From the NCBI GenBank assembly GCA_013297865.1, contig JAAFIP010000004.1, forward strand, positions 272,934-336,933: 64,000 nucleotides of DNA, written 5' to 3'. A program made the translations under genes and the position numbers. This DNA comes from Polaromonas sp. (GTDB taxonomy: Bacteria > Pseudomonadota > Gammaproteobacteria > Burkholderiales > Burkholderiaceae_C). Position 1 is the stretch's first letter. Each line of letters begins with the position of its first letter. Under the pieces are notes generated by a model. That model was not told the DNA's origin and did not search any database. It worked only from the letters and a program-made list of their open reading frames with translations. This document shows positions 55,224 to 62,517 of the stretch, piece by piece.

Positions 55224-55260
55224 AAAAAACCCGCCAGGCACATAGCCTGGCGGGTTTTTT
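55224..55260. terminator. Bidirectional Rho-independent terminator
   Basis: AAAAAACCCGCCAGGC (224-239) and GCCTGGCGGGTTTTTT (245-260) form a perfect 16-base stem with a 5-base loop and T-tracts on both strands. It serves the convergent CHAT gene and hcp. Confidence 0.95.
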
Positions 55261-55275
55261 ATAACTGCACAGAGA

Positions 55276-55752
55276 TTAGCGTGTCTCGGTGGTGCGGGTG
55301 TTCCAGCCGAACTTGACTTCGCCGCCCAAAGAACCGTCGTCTTTTTGTGGCTTGTAAGAGTACTCGATATCGCCATAGCTCATGGAGATCTGGTCAGACA
55401 CTTCGCCGCCCGAACCAGCGCTGACCTGGTGGCTGGTAATGAAAACCTCTTTCAGCTTGACCACCAGGAAGTCTTCCTGTTTGCCGCCAGCCAGCGACAT
55501 CGAGATGATGGCTTCCTTGAAGTGGGTGCCGTTGGCGCAGTTTTTGGACATTACAGGCGATGCGTTGTCATATTTCTTGGTGAAGTGCAGGTCTTGCGGC
55601 TTGCCTTTGCCCACCGCCATGCCGCCGCCGCTGCTGTTGCTGCTGTTGGCTGCGCCCCAGCTCCAGCTTTGCAGTGCAATTTCGTCTTTGTGCTTGGCGT
55701 GGGTGGATTCGCCTTTTACGCCGTCAAGTTTCAGGTGGCAGTCAATAGTCAT
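55276..55752 (-). CDS. hcp: Hcp tube protein (TssD)
   Basis: A 158-residue classical Hcp: HLKLDGVKGESTHAKHKDEI, then LQSWSWGAANSS, QDLHFTKKYDNASPVMSKNC, VKLKEVFITSHQVS and the C-terminal YKPQKDDG...GWNTR. It builds the inner tube. It is on the opposite strand to the rest of the T6SS locus and has its own promoter region (245 bases before ureG's end), so it can be expressed separately. A GGAG site precedes the ATG by about 8 bases. Confidence 0.96.
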   Translation of the reverse strand: MTIDCHLKLDGVKGESTHAKHKDEIALQSWSWGAANSSNSSGGGMAVGKGKPQDLHFTKKYDNASPVMSKNCANGTHFKEAIISMSLAGGKQEDFLVVKLKEVFITSHQVSAGSGGEVSDQISMSYGDIEYSYKPQKDDGSLGGEVKFGWNTRTTETR

Positions 55753-55997
55753 GTCATGGCTCCGTTCAGGTTAAAGGCAGCAATGCTGCCCGGTTGGTTA
55801 ATCAATCGCTGAAAGACACATGTCTAGCTGCGCACCTATAGAACGACAAGAGCCAAGTAATTTTCAAATCGTACGCCTGCACAAAGCCCAGAAAACCGTG
55901 ATTTATGCAAACATTTTCACAATGTTGGTGAGTTCATGTGAATTCGCACGTCTTCAGCAGCGAATTCTGGCCTGCCTTGAGCGGCGCGAACAATTTG

Positions 55998-56645
55998 CTA
56001 CACCATTTGCAGCATGCCTTTGGTTTCAATGAATTGAACCACCTGCTGGACGCCGGAGAGTGTTTTCAGATTGGTCATCACATAGGGGCGTTGGGAGCGC
56101 ATGCGCTGCGTATCGGCCTCCATGATGTCCAGATTGGCGCCCACATAGGGAGCCAGGTCTGTCTTGTTGATCACAAACAGGTCACTTTTGGTAATGCCAG
56201 GGCCGCCCTTGCGGGGGATTTTTTCACCCGCTGCCACATCAATGACATATATCGTGAGGTCGGATAGCTCAGGACTGAAGGTGGCGGCCAGGTTGTCGCC
56301 ACCACTTTCCACAAACACAATGTCCGCGTTGGGGAACTGCTCCAGCATGCGGTCGATAGCCTCCAGGTTAATGGAGGCATCTTCGCGGATGGCCGTGTGG
56401 GGGCAACCGCCGGTTTCCACGCCCATGATACGTTCGGCATCCAGCGCGCCGCTCACGGTCAATATGCGCTGGTCTTCTTTGGTATAGATGTCGTTGGTAA
56501 TAGCCACCAGGTCGTATTGGCCCTTCATGGCTTTGCACAGCATTTCCAGCAAGGTGGTTTTACCCGAGCCTACCGGGCCGCCAATGCCCACGCGAAGGGG
56601 AGGGAGCTTTTTGGTGCGGTTTTTGATGTGGTGCAGTGCGGTCAT
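55998..56645 (-). CDS. ureG: Urease accessory GTPase UreG
   Basis: A 215-residue GTPase that delivers nickel with UreE, UreF and UreD. P-loop [15 protein letters not shown] near residue 20; then [20 protein letters not shown] (the CPH metal motif), [13 protein letters not shown] and [11 protein letters not shown]. It overlaps ureF by 4 bases. Last gene of the urease run; no clear terminator in the 245 bases before hcp. Confidence 0.97.
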   Translation of the reverse strand: MTALHHIKNRTKKLPPLRVGIGGPVGSGKTTLLEMLCKAMKGQYDLVAITNDIYTKEDQRILTVSGALDAERIMGVETGGCPHTAIREDASINLEAIDRMLEQFPNADIVFVESGGDNLAATFSPELSDLTIYVIDVAAGEKIPRKGGPGITKSDLFVINKTDLAPYVGANLDIMEADTQRMRSQRPYVMTNLKTLSGVQQVVQFIETKGMLQMV

Positions 56646-57376
56646 GATCTGAAAAGCCTTGAGTATTGGGTTTCGTGTTGCGATGAAAGGATGGCCAGCA
56701 TGGGGCTGAAGGCTTGGCGCTGGCTGTCTGCCAGCCCCATGGCGTAGTCTACGGCGCTGGGTATTTCGTTGGCAAGTCGTGCCAATATGCGTTGCCCTGC
56801 GCTTTGGCCCAAAGGCACGGATTTAACCGCGGCGCCCACCATGTTTTCTGCCCAGCCAAACGTAAAAGCCAGGCAGCAGTCGCGCACGCTGGCCTGCGTG
56901 CTGCTGGCTGCCAGCGCGAAAGCGATGGGGTAGGTGGTGGGGTAGCTTGCGTCTTGGTCGTCAGGATTGTTTTGCTGGCTGTACTGGGCAAATTGCGTTA
57001 AAGCTGCAGCGCTTTGCGCATTGAGCGCCTGGTGCCACTGCGCCAGCGATCGGCCCATTTGGTCGGTTTGCAAGCGGAACTCGTGGCTTTCTCGGGTCTG
57101 CAGTACCCATTGGTTCAACTCGATGACGCGGTCAATATCTGCGCGCCGCCATGCTGGGACTGCTTTGGCGATAACGGCCAAGTCGCCGCGTGCCAAGCCC
57201 AGGTGGAGCTGGTCTATCAGCCAATCGCCTGCATCGGATTCTGTAGCTACCAGGCCTTTATCGACAGCAGCTTCCAGCCCTTCGGAGTAGGAAAAGCCGC
57301 CAACAGGCAATGCGGGTGATGCAAGCCAGATGAGTTGCAGAAGGCTAGGCGCAGGCAGCGCCGTGGGGCGGTGCAT
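56642..57376 (-). CDS. ureF: Urease accessory protein UreF
   Basis: A 244-residue helical Ure[28 protein letters not shown] is the N-terminal signature (seen here around residues 12-38), followed by [17 protein letters not shown] and [20 protein letters not shown] near the end. Overlaps ureE by one base and ureG by four. Acts as the GTPase-gating partner in urease activation. Confidence 0.96.
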   Translation of the reverse strand: MHRPTALPAPSLLQLIWLASPALPVGGFSYSEGLEAAVDKGLVATESDAGDWLIDQLHLGLARGDLAVIAKAVPAWRRADIDRVIELNQWVLQTRESHEFRLQTDQMGRSLAQWHQALNAQSAAALTQFAQYSQQNNPDDQDASYPTTYPIAFALAASSTQASVRDCCLAFTFGWAENMVGAAVKSVPLGQSAGQRILARLANEIPSAVDYAMGLADSQRQAFSPMLAILSSQHETQYSRLFRS

Positions 57377-57945
57377 CAGTGCTGATGGCCGTGGCTATGA
57401 CCATGGTCTTCATGTGCGTGGGTATGGTCATGGGTATGTGAGTGCTCATCTGCATGTGCTTCGTGATGGTCATGACTGTGTGCGTGCCCACCTTGCGCGT
57501 AGGCACCCGCTTCGGGTTCGAACGGCTCGTTCACCGTGTTGACGATCAAATGCATGGCCCGCAGCATATCGGCCAGCACATGGTCTGGTTCAATTTTGAG
57601 ATGATCGGATTTCAGTTCAATCTGTACATGGCGGTTACCCAAATGGTAGGCCGCGCGGATCAAATCGTAGGGCGAGCCATGCGCGCTGCAGTGCGTGATA
57701 CGCAGCACAGTTTGCGGCGCTGCAACGATGCGTATGAGCGAGCCGTCTTCAGCCACCAGCACATCACCGCCGCGCACAGGGGTGCCGCGCGGCAGAAATA
57801 CACCCAGCGATCTGCCCGCTGAGTCAGTACTGTCAAAGCGGCTTTTTTGCCGCACGTCCCAGTCGAGTTCCACGGTGTGGGCGCGTTTAAGCAAGACCGG
57901 TGCGAGGCCCGCGCCTTGTGATACCAACTTTGAACAACTCAGCAC
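57376..57945 (-). CDS. ureE: Urease nickel metallochaperone UreE
   Basis: A 189-residue Ure[13 protein letters not shown] and [20 protein letters not shown] belong to the N-terminal domain; the metal-binding core has [13 protein letters not shown]. The last ~35 residues are a His-rich nickel-binding tail ([20 protein letters not shown] and more). It overlaps ureF by one base. Upstream, an unusual membrane-protein gene separates it from ureC. Confidence 0.96.
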   Translation of the reverse strand: MLSCSKLVSQGAGLAPVLLKRAHTVELDWDVRQKSRFDSTDSAGRSLGVFLPRGTPVRGGDVLVAEDGSLIRIVAAPQTVLRITHCSAHGSPYDLIRAAYHLGNRHVQIELKSDHLKIEPDHVLADMLRAMHLIVNTVNEPFEPEAGAYAQGGHAHSHDHHEAHADEHSHTHDHTHAHEDHGHSHGHQH

Positions 57946-57946
57946 A

Positions 57947-58279
57947 TTAAACCTTTGTGTAAAGAAACAAAATCAAAAATAAAGCGCACAGTAGAAAAAT
58001 ATTGAACTTGAAGCTATATGCATTTTCTATCTGAATACCGTTCCATGCCCAATTCATCAGATGTGAGATTGCTGTGGCAACAGAGGTTTTGAACAACAAA
58101 CCCAGTACAGCGAACAGCCCGGAACATCCCAAGATAGTATTTTTCCAATTGAGAATATAGAAACTCTGATCAAAATCAGATCCGACTACAAAATGAAAAA
58201 ACAAGCTTATCAATACACCCAAGACTGCGCCCCAAATGACGCCCATGAAGGCTGATACAAAGCGTTCTTGTAAATCCAT
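57947..58279 (-). CDS. Small three-segment membrane protein inside the urease operon
   Basis: A 110-residue protein with three hydrophobic segments: FMGVIWGAVLGVLISLFFHF, ILGCSGLFAVLGLLF and FNIFLLCALFLILFLY. It is AT-rich compared with the flanking ure genes, lies between ureC and ureE (1 base from ureE), and matches no urease accessory I know. It is not UreJ/HupE or UreI by motif. Likely a later insertion in the operon; function unknown. Confidence 0.6.
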   Translation of the reverse strand: MDLQERFVSAFMGVIWGAVLGVLISLFFHFVVGSDFDQSFYILNWKNTILGCSGLFAVLGLLFKTSVATAISHLMNWAWNGIQIENAYSFKFNIFLLCALFLILFLYTKV

Positions 58280-58307
58280 CCCGACTAGTGAGTTAGTGAT
58301 ATAAAAA

Positions 58308-60026
58308 TCAAAATAAGAAATAGCGCTGCGCCATCGGCAAACTCACTGCAGGCTCGCAAGTCAGCAGTTGACCGTCAGCCCGCACTGCGTAGGTCTGTGC
58401 GTCAATTTCCATGGTGGGCAAATAGTCGTTGTGCAGCATCTGGCGTTTGGTGATGTTGCGGTTGTTCTTGACGACCCCAATGGATTTTTGCAAACCAAAA
58501 CGCTCTGGCACCCCTGCAGCCATGCCAGCTTGCGAGATGAAAGTGAGGGATGATTTGTGTAGCGAGCGGCCAAATGCGCCGAACATGGGCCGGTAGTGCA
58601 CAGGCTGAGGCGTGGGGATTGAGGCATTGGCGTCGCCCATGGCAGCCATGGCGATGCTGCCGCCTTTGATGATCAGCGACGGCTTGACGCCAAAGAAAGC
58701 GGGCTTCCACACCACGAGGTCAGCAAACTTGCCGGGCTCTATACTGCCCACCTCGTGGCTGATGCCATGGGAGATGGCCGGGTTGATGCATAGCTTGGCG
58801 ATGTAGCGTTTGGCGCGGAAGTTGTCGTTGCGCTCGGTGTCGCCCGGCAGTTTGCCGCGCTGCTGTTTCATCTTGTGCGCTGTCTGCCAGCAGCGGATGA
58901 TCACTTCGCCCACGCGGCCCATGGCCTGAGAGTCGGATGAGAACATCGATATGGCACCCAGATCGTGAAGGATGTCTTCGGCAGCAATGGTTTCCTTGCG
59001 GATGCGGCTTTCAGCGAAGGCCAGGTCTTCGGCAATCGAGGCGTCCAGGTGGTGGCACACCATCAGCATGTCTACATGTTCGTCCAGCGTGTTGACGGTG
59101 TAGGGCATGGTGGGGTTGGTGGAGCTGGGCAGAAAGTTCGCCTCGCCCACCACACGCATGATGTCGGGCGCATGGCCGCCGCCCGCGCCCTCGGTATGGA
59201 AGGCGCACAGGGTGCGGCCTTTGGTGGCAGCAATGGTGGTTTCTACAAACCCCGATTCATTGAGCGTGTCGCTGTGGATAGACACCTGGGTGTCGGTCAA
59301 CTCGGCCACGTCCAGACAGTTGCTGATGGCCGCAGGCGTGGTGCCCCAGTCTTCGTGCAGTTTGAGGCCCATGGCACCCGCGTTGATCTGCTCATGCAGT
59401 GCAGCGGGCAGCGACGCATTGCCTTTGCCCAGAAAGCCCAGGTTCATGGGGAAAGCATCTGCCGCTTGCAGCATGCGCTCCATATGCCAGGCACCGGGCG
59501 TGCAGGTGGTGGCCAGGGTGCCAGTGGCAGGGCCCGTGCCGCCGCCAAACATGGTGGTGATGCCACTTGCGAGCGCCTCTTCAATCTGCTGTGGGCAGAT
59601 GAAGTGGATGTGCGTGTCAATGCCACCCGGGGTGACGATGTTGCCCTCACAGCTGATGATCTCGGTGCCTGGGCCGATGATGATGTCTACCCCACTTTGG
59701 GTGTCGGGATTGCCAGCTTTGCCAATCGCGACAATGCGGCCATTTTTAAGGCCAATGTCGGCTTTGACAATGCCCCAGTGGTCGATGATCAGGGCATTGG
59801 TCATGACGGTGTCTACCGCACCTTCAGCGCGGGTGCGCTGGCTTTGTGCCATGCCATCGCGAATGGTTTTGCCACCGCCGAATTTCACTTCTTCGCCATA
59901 GGACCCTGCAGCCAGGGTGTAGTCTTTTTCAACTTCAATGATGAGATCTGTATCTGCCAGGCGCACACGGTCGCCTACGGTGGGGCCAAAGATCTCGGCA
60001 TAAGCGCGCTTTTGTATGGTGGCCAT
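58308..60026 (-). CDS. ureC: Urease alpha subunit
   Basis: A 572-residue catalytic subunit hydrolysing urea to ammonia and carbamate. The nickel ligands are visible: H139-I-H141 in [12 protein letters not shown], the carbamylated Lys 222 in GLKLHEDWG, and later metal and substrate residues in SIHSDTLNE and [35 protein letters not shown] is the mobile flap with the catalytic His. Overlaps ureB by one to three bases (TAATG). Length is normal. Confidence 0.98.
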   Translation of the reverse strand: MATIQKRAYAEIFGPTVGDRVRLADTDLIIEVEKDYTLAAGSYGEEVKFGGGKTIRDGMAQSQRTRAEGAVDTVMTNALIIDHWGIVKADIGLKNGRIVAIGKAGNPDTQSGVDIIIGPGTEIISCEGNIVTPGGIDTHIHFICPQQIEEALASGITTMFGGGTGPATGTLATTCTPGAWHMERMLQAADAFPMNLGFLGKGNASLPAALHEQINAGAMGLKLHEDWGTTPAAISNCLDVAELTDTQVSIHSDTLNESGFVETTIAATKGRTLCAFHTEGAGGGHAPDIMRVVGEANFLPSSTNPTMPYTVNTLDEHVDMLMVCHHLDASIAEDLAFAESRIRKETIAAEDILHDLGAISMFSSDSQAMGRVGEVIIRCWQTAHKMKQQRGKLPGDTERNDNFRAKRYIAKLCINPAISHGISHEVGSIEPGKFADLVVWKPAFFGVKPSLIIKGGSIAMAAMGDANASIPTPQPVHYRPMFGAFGRSLHKSSLTFISQAGMAAGVPERFGLQKSIGVVKNNRNITKRQMLHNDYLPTMEIDAQTYAVRADGQLLTCEPAVSLPMAQRYFLF

Positions 60027-60331
60027 TACAGGGTCCCTTGCACTTTGCCGTTAAATCCAAACACCTTGCGCTCGCCTGCGTAGTCCACCAGCTCCACAGT
60101 GCGTTGCTGGCCTGGCTCAAAGCGCACGGCCAGACCGCTGGCGATGTTCAGCCGCATGCCGCGTGCAGCAGTGCGGTCAAAGCTCAGTGCGCTGTTGGTT
60201 TCAGCAAAATGGTAGTGCGAGCCCACCTGGATAGGGCGATCTGCCGCGTTTTTCACCAGCAGGCTGATGGTGCGACGTTCGCCATTGAGCACATGCTGGC
60301 CATCGTCAATCAGCATCTGGCCGGGAATCAT
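60026..60331 (-). CDS. ureB: Urease beta subunit
   Basis: A 101-residue beta subunit: MIPGQMLID, then [52 protein letters not shown] and the final [10 protein letters not shown]. All are conserved. Its start overlaps the stop of the small upstream gene (ATGA). Confidence 0.97.
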   Translation of the reverse strand: MIPGQMLIDDGQHVLNGERRTISLLVKNAADRPIQVGSHYHFAETNSALSFDRTAARGMRLNIASGLAVRFEPGQQRTVELVDYAGERKVFGFNGKVQGTL

Positions 60332-60510
60332 TCGTCACCCCGACTGAACCACACTGCCAGCGCAACCAACACCCCCAGCGCGATAAACCCCCAGGCATCA
60401 CTGGCATGCCAATGGCTGCCCTCCAGGCCATGTCCTTCATGGGCAAATACGGCTCCAGACCAATAGAATATCGCGGGAGCAGCTATTAATTTAGTAGTAA
60501 ATGATTTCAT
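60328..60510 (-). CDS. Small exported membrane protein between ureA and ureB
   Basis: A 60-residue protein from ATG 60510. The hydrophobic stretch [16 protein letters not shown] looks like a signal peptide cleaved before [14 protein letters not shown]-terminal membrane segment ([16 protein letters not shown]) ends RGDE. The HEGHG...HWH cluster could bind metal such as nickel (inference). The signal-like part is encoded by a copy of the dispersed repeat (60452-60500). It overlaps the ureB start by 4 bases. Similar small genes occur here in related urease operons, as far as I recall; no named function. Confidence 0.7.
   Translation of the reverse strand: MKSFTTKLIAAPAIFYWSGAVFAHEGHGLEGSHWHASDAWGFIALGVLVALAVWFSRGDE
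60452..60500 (-). repeat. Dispersed palindromic repeat, copy g, coding for a signal peptide
   Basis: Reads GGCTCCAGACCAATAGAATA, TCGCGGGAGCA, then GCTATTAATTTAGTAG on the plus strand, nearly identical to copy e. On the minus strand it lies in frame within the small urease-operon gene. Confidence 0.9.
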
Positions 60511-60557
60511 GTCGTAGGGTACTTTCACTCGGGCAATGGGGACCAAAAGGAGCAAAA

Positions 60558-60860
60558 CTAGGCAATCGGCTGGTGCACGGTGACCAGCTTGGTGCCATCA
60601 GGAAAGGTTGCCTCCACCTGGATATCGGGGATCATCTCGGCAATGCCGTCCATCACATCTGCTCGGCTGAGCACACTGCGCCCCTCGCTCATCAGCTGGG
60701 CCACGCTTTTGCCATCGCGCGCGCCCTCCATGACGGCGGCGCTGATGTAGGCCACGGCTTCGGGGTAGTTGAGCTTGAGTCCGCGTGCTTTGCGTCGCTC
60801 TGCCAATAAAGCGGCAGTGAAGATCAGCAGCTTGTCTTTTTCGCGAGGGGTCAGTTCCAT
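60558..60860 (-). CDS. ureA: Urease gamma subunit
   Basis: A 100-residue gamma subunit: [20 protein letters not shown], then [33 protein letters not shown], and the C-terminal [17 protein letters not shown]. Length is standard. First gene of the operon; the ATG lies about 22 bases past the predicted sigma-54 start site. ureD is not in the window upstream and probably lies beyond the urt genes. Confidence 0.97.
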   Translation of the reverse strand: MELTPREKDKLLIFTAALLAERRKARGLKLNYPEAVAYISAAVMEGARDGKSVAQLMSEGRSVLSRADVMDGIAEMIPDIQVEATFPDGTKLVTVHQPIA

Positions 60861-60892
60861 GGTGATGGTCTTTAAATATTTTCTGATTGTGC

Positions 60893-60909
60893 TGCAACTA
60901 TTGTGCCCG
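60893..60909 (-). promoter_or_regulatory. Sigma-54 promoter for ureA operon
   Basis: On the minus strand: GGGCAC-N5-TTGCA (CGGGCACAATAGTTGCA). Both the -24 GG and the -12 GC are present with correct spacing. Predicted start near 60882, about 22 bases from the ureA ATG. Confidence 0.65.
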
Positions 60910-60958
60910 CGCTACTTTGAAGTGCACGAAAAATCCAGAAAAACCAATTTGGTGCTTT

Positions 60959-60973
60959 GCATTATTTTGGTGC
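60959..60973. promoter_or_regulatory. NtrC-like binding site between ureA and urtA
   Basis: GCAT-TATTT-TGGTGC differs by one base from the NtrC dyad GCAC-N5-TGGTGC. Further TGGTGC half-sites are at 60950 and 61002. It lies 83 bases upstream of the urtA -24 element and 50 bases upstream of the ureA one, suitable for an enhancer serving both. Confidence 0.55.
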
Positions 60974-61055
60974 GGTTCAAATCTGCCTTGGGATCACGTT
61001 ATGGTGCAAGGCGCCAATAAAGTGCATTTTTATCCATTCTTACATCAGGAACAAC

Positions 61056-61072
61056 TTGGCACAAGAGTTGCA
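61056..61072 (+). promoter_or_regulatory. Sigma-54 promoter for urtA
   Basis: TTGGCAC-N5-TTGCA (TTGGCACAAGAGTTGCA) matches the sigma-54 consensus at the -24 and -12 elements with correct spacing. Predicted start near 61083, about 60 bases before the urtA ATG. Confidence 0.75.
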
Positions 61073-61143
61073 CTGCTGTATCGATCTGACAGCAATTTAT
61101 CAGATTGATGATTTATTCAACAACCTATTTCTGGAGATACTCT

Positions 61144-62412
61144 ATGAACCGTCGCGGCACTCTCAAGTCGCTAACTGCTTCTATTGCTTTGGGCTTGGCG
61201 TTGCCAGGTGCTGCACTGGCGCAAGCCGGTGGCACGATCAAGGTAGGCATTTTGCACAGTCTGTCTGGCACCATGGCCATTTCAGAAACCGTGCTTAAAG
61301 ACACGGTGCTCATGGCGATTGACGAGATCAATGCCAAAGGCGGCGTGATGGGCAAGAAGCTGGAGCCTGTGATTGTCGACCCGGCGTCCAACTGGCCCCT
61401 GTTTGCCGAAAAAACCAAGCAGCTGCTCACCCAGGACAAAGTGTCTGTGATTTTTGGCTGCTGGACCTCGGTGTCGCGCAAATCCGTTTTGCCAGTCGTT
61501 GAAGAGCTCAATGGCTTGCTGTTCTACCCTGTGCAATATGAGGGCGAAGAGTTGTCCAAAAACGTGTTCTACACGGGCGCAGCGCCTAACCAGCAGGCCA
61601 TCCCTGCGGTGGACTACCTGATGAGCAAAGACGGCGGCGGAGCCAAGCGCTGGGTCTTGCTGGGCACTGACTACGTCTACCCACGCACCACCAACAAAAT
61701 CCTGCGCGCTTACCTCAAGAGCAAAGGCGTCAAGGACACCGATATTGACGAGAAGTACACCCCGTTTGGCCACTCTGACTACCAGACCATCGTAGCCGAC
61801 ATCAAAAAATTCTCCACCGGCGGCAAGACTGCCGTGGTCTCCACCATCAACGGTGACTCCAACGTGCCCTTCTACAAAGAGCTGGGCAACGCAGGTCTCA
61901 AGGCCAAGGACGTACCGGTGGTAGCCTTCTCCGTCGGTGAAGAAGAACTGCGCGGTGTGGACACCAAGCCGCTGGTAGGCCACCTGGCAGCCTGGAACTA
62001 CTTCCAGTCCATCAAGAACCCTGCCAACGACGAGTTCAGCAAAAAGTGGGCAGCTTACGCCAAAGCCAAAGGTATTGCAGGTCACAAAGACAAGCCGCTG
62101 ACCAATGACCCGATGGAAGCCACCTACATCGGCATCAACATGTGGAAGCAGGCTGTTGAGAAGGCCAAGTCTACCGAGACAGACAAAGTGATCGCAGCCA
62201 TGGCTGGCCAAACCTTCAAAGCGCCGTCTGGTATCACCAGCAAGATGGACGAGAAGAACCACCACCTGCACAAGAGCGTGTTCATTGGTGAGATCAAGGC
62301 TGATGGTCAGTTCAACGTGGTGTGGAAGACCCCTGGCCCTGTGAAAGCCAAGCCATGGTCTCCCTACATTGAAGGCAACGACAAGAAGCCAGACGAGCCA
62401 GCGAAGAAGTAA
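61144..62412 (+). CDS. urtA: Urea ABC transporter substrate-binding protein UrtA
   Basis: A 422-residue periplasmic binding protein. The N-terminus NRRGTLKSLTASIALGLALP is a signal with a twin-arginine-like start, cleaved after LAQ. The body matches UrtA/FmdD: IKVGILHSLSGTMAISE, then DPASNWPLFAEKTKQLL, FGCWTSVSRKSVLPVVEE and FYPVQYEGEE. ATG 61144 follows a TGGAGA site; the in-frame codon at 61105 is rejected because the signal peptide starts later. Divergent from urease under sigma-54 promoters. Confidence 0.96.
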   Translation: MNRRGTLKSLTASIALGLALPGAALAQAGGTIKVGILHSLSGTMAISETVLKDTVLMAIDEINAKGGVMGKKLEPVIVDPASNWPLFAEKTKQLLTQDKVSVIFGCWTSVSRKSVLPVVEELNGLLFYPVQYEGEELSKNVFYTGAAPNQQAIPAVDYLMSKDGGGAKRWVLLGTDYVYPRTTNKILRAYLKSKGVKDTDIDEKYTPFGHSDYQTIVADIKKFSTGGKTAVVSTINGDSNVPFYKELGNAGLKAKDVPVVAFSVGEEELRGVDTKPLVGHLAAWNYFQSIKNPANDEFSKKWAAYAKAKGIAGHKDKPLTNDPMEATYIGINMWKQAVEKAKSTETDKVIAAMAGQTFKAPSGITSKMDEKNHHLHKSVFIGEIKADGQFNVVWKTPGPVKAKPWSPYIEGNDKKPDEPAKK

Positions 62413-62458
62413 TCTATCGATTGGATGACTGCAGGCCCAGCCCGCAGCCATCCCATGA

Positions 62459-62490
62459 CGGCGTGGTGGTGACACGTTTGCCCCACGCCG
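62459..62490 (+). terminator. Stem-loop between urtA and urtB
   Basis: ACGGCGTGG (458-466) pairs with CCACGCCGT (483-491), with a 16-base loop and only a weak T-run after it. This kind of hairpin behind a binding-protein gene often stabilises its mRNA or partly terminates it, giving more UrtA than permease. Confidence 0.5.
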
Positions 62491-62517
62491 TTGTTACGTC
62501 CAAAAAAGAAATGAACC

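Noticed and set aside
55753..55997. Short open frames between hcp and ureG
   Set aside because: The longest overlaps ureG and has neither a ribosome site nor recognisable composition. The region more likely holds the hcp promoter.
58965..60083. 372-residue open frame opposite ureC
   Set aside because: Antisense shadow; ureC has all catalytic residues.
61282..62475. 397-residue open frame opposite urtA
   Set aside because: Antisense shadow of a clearly recognised binding protein.
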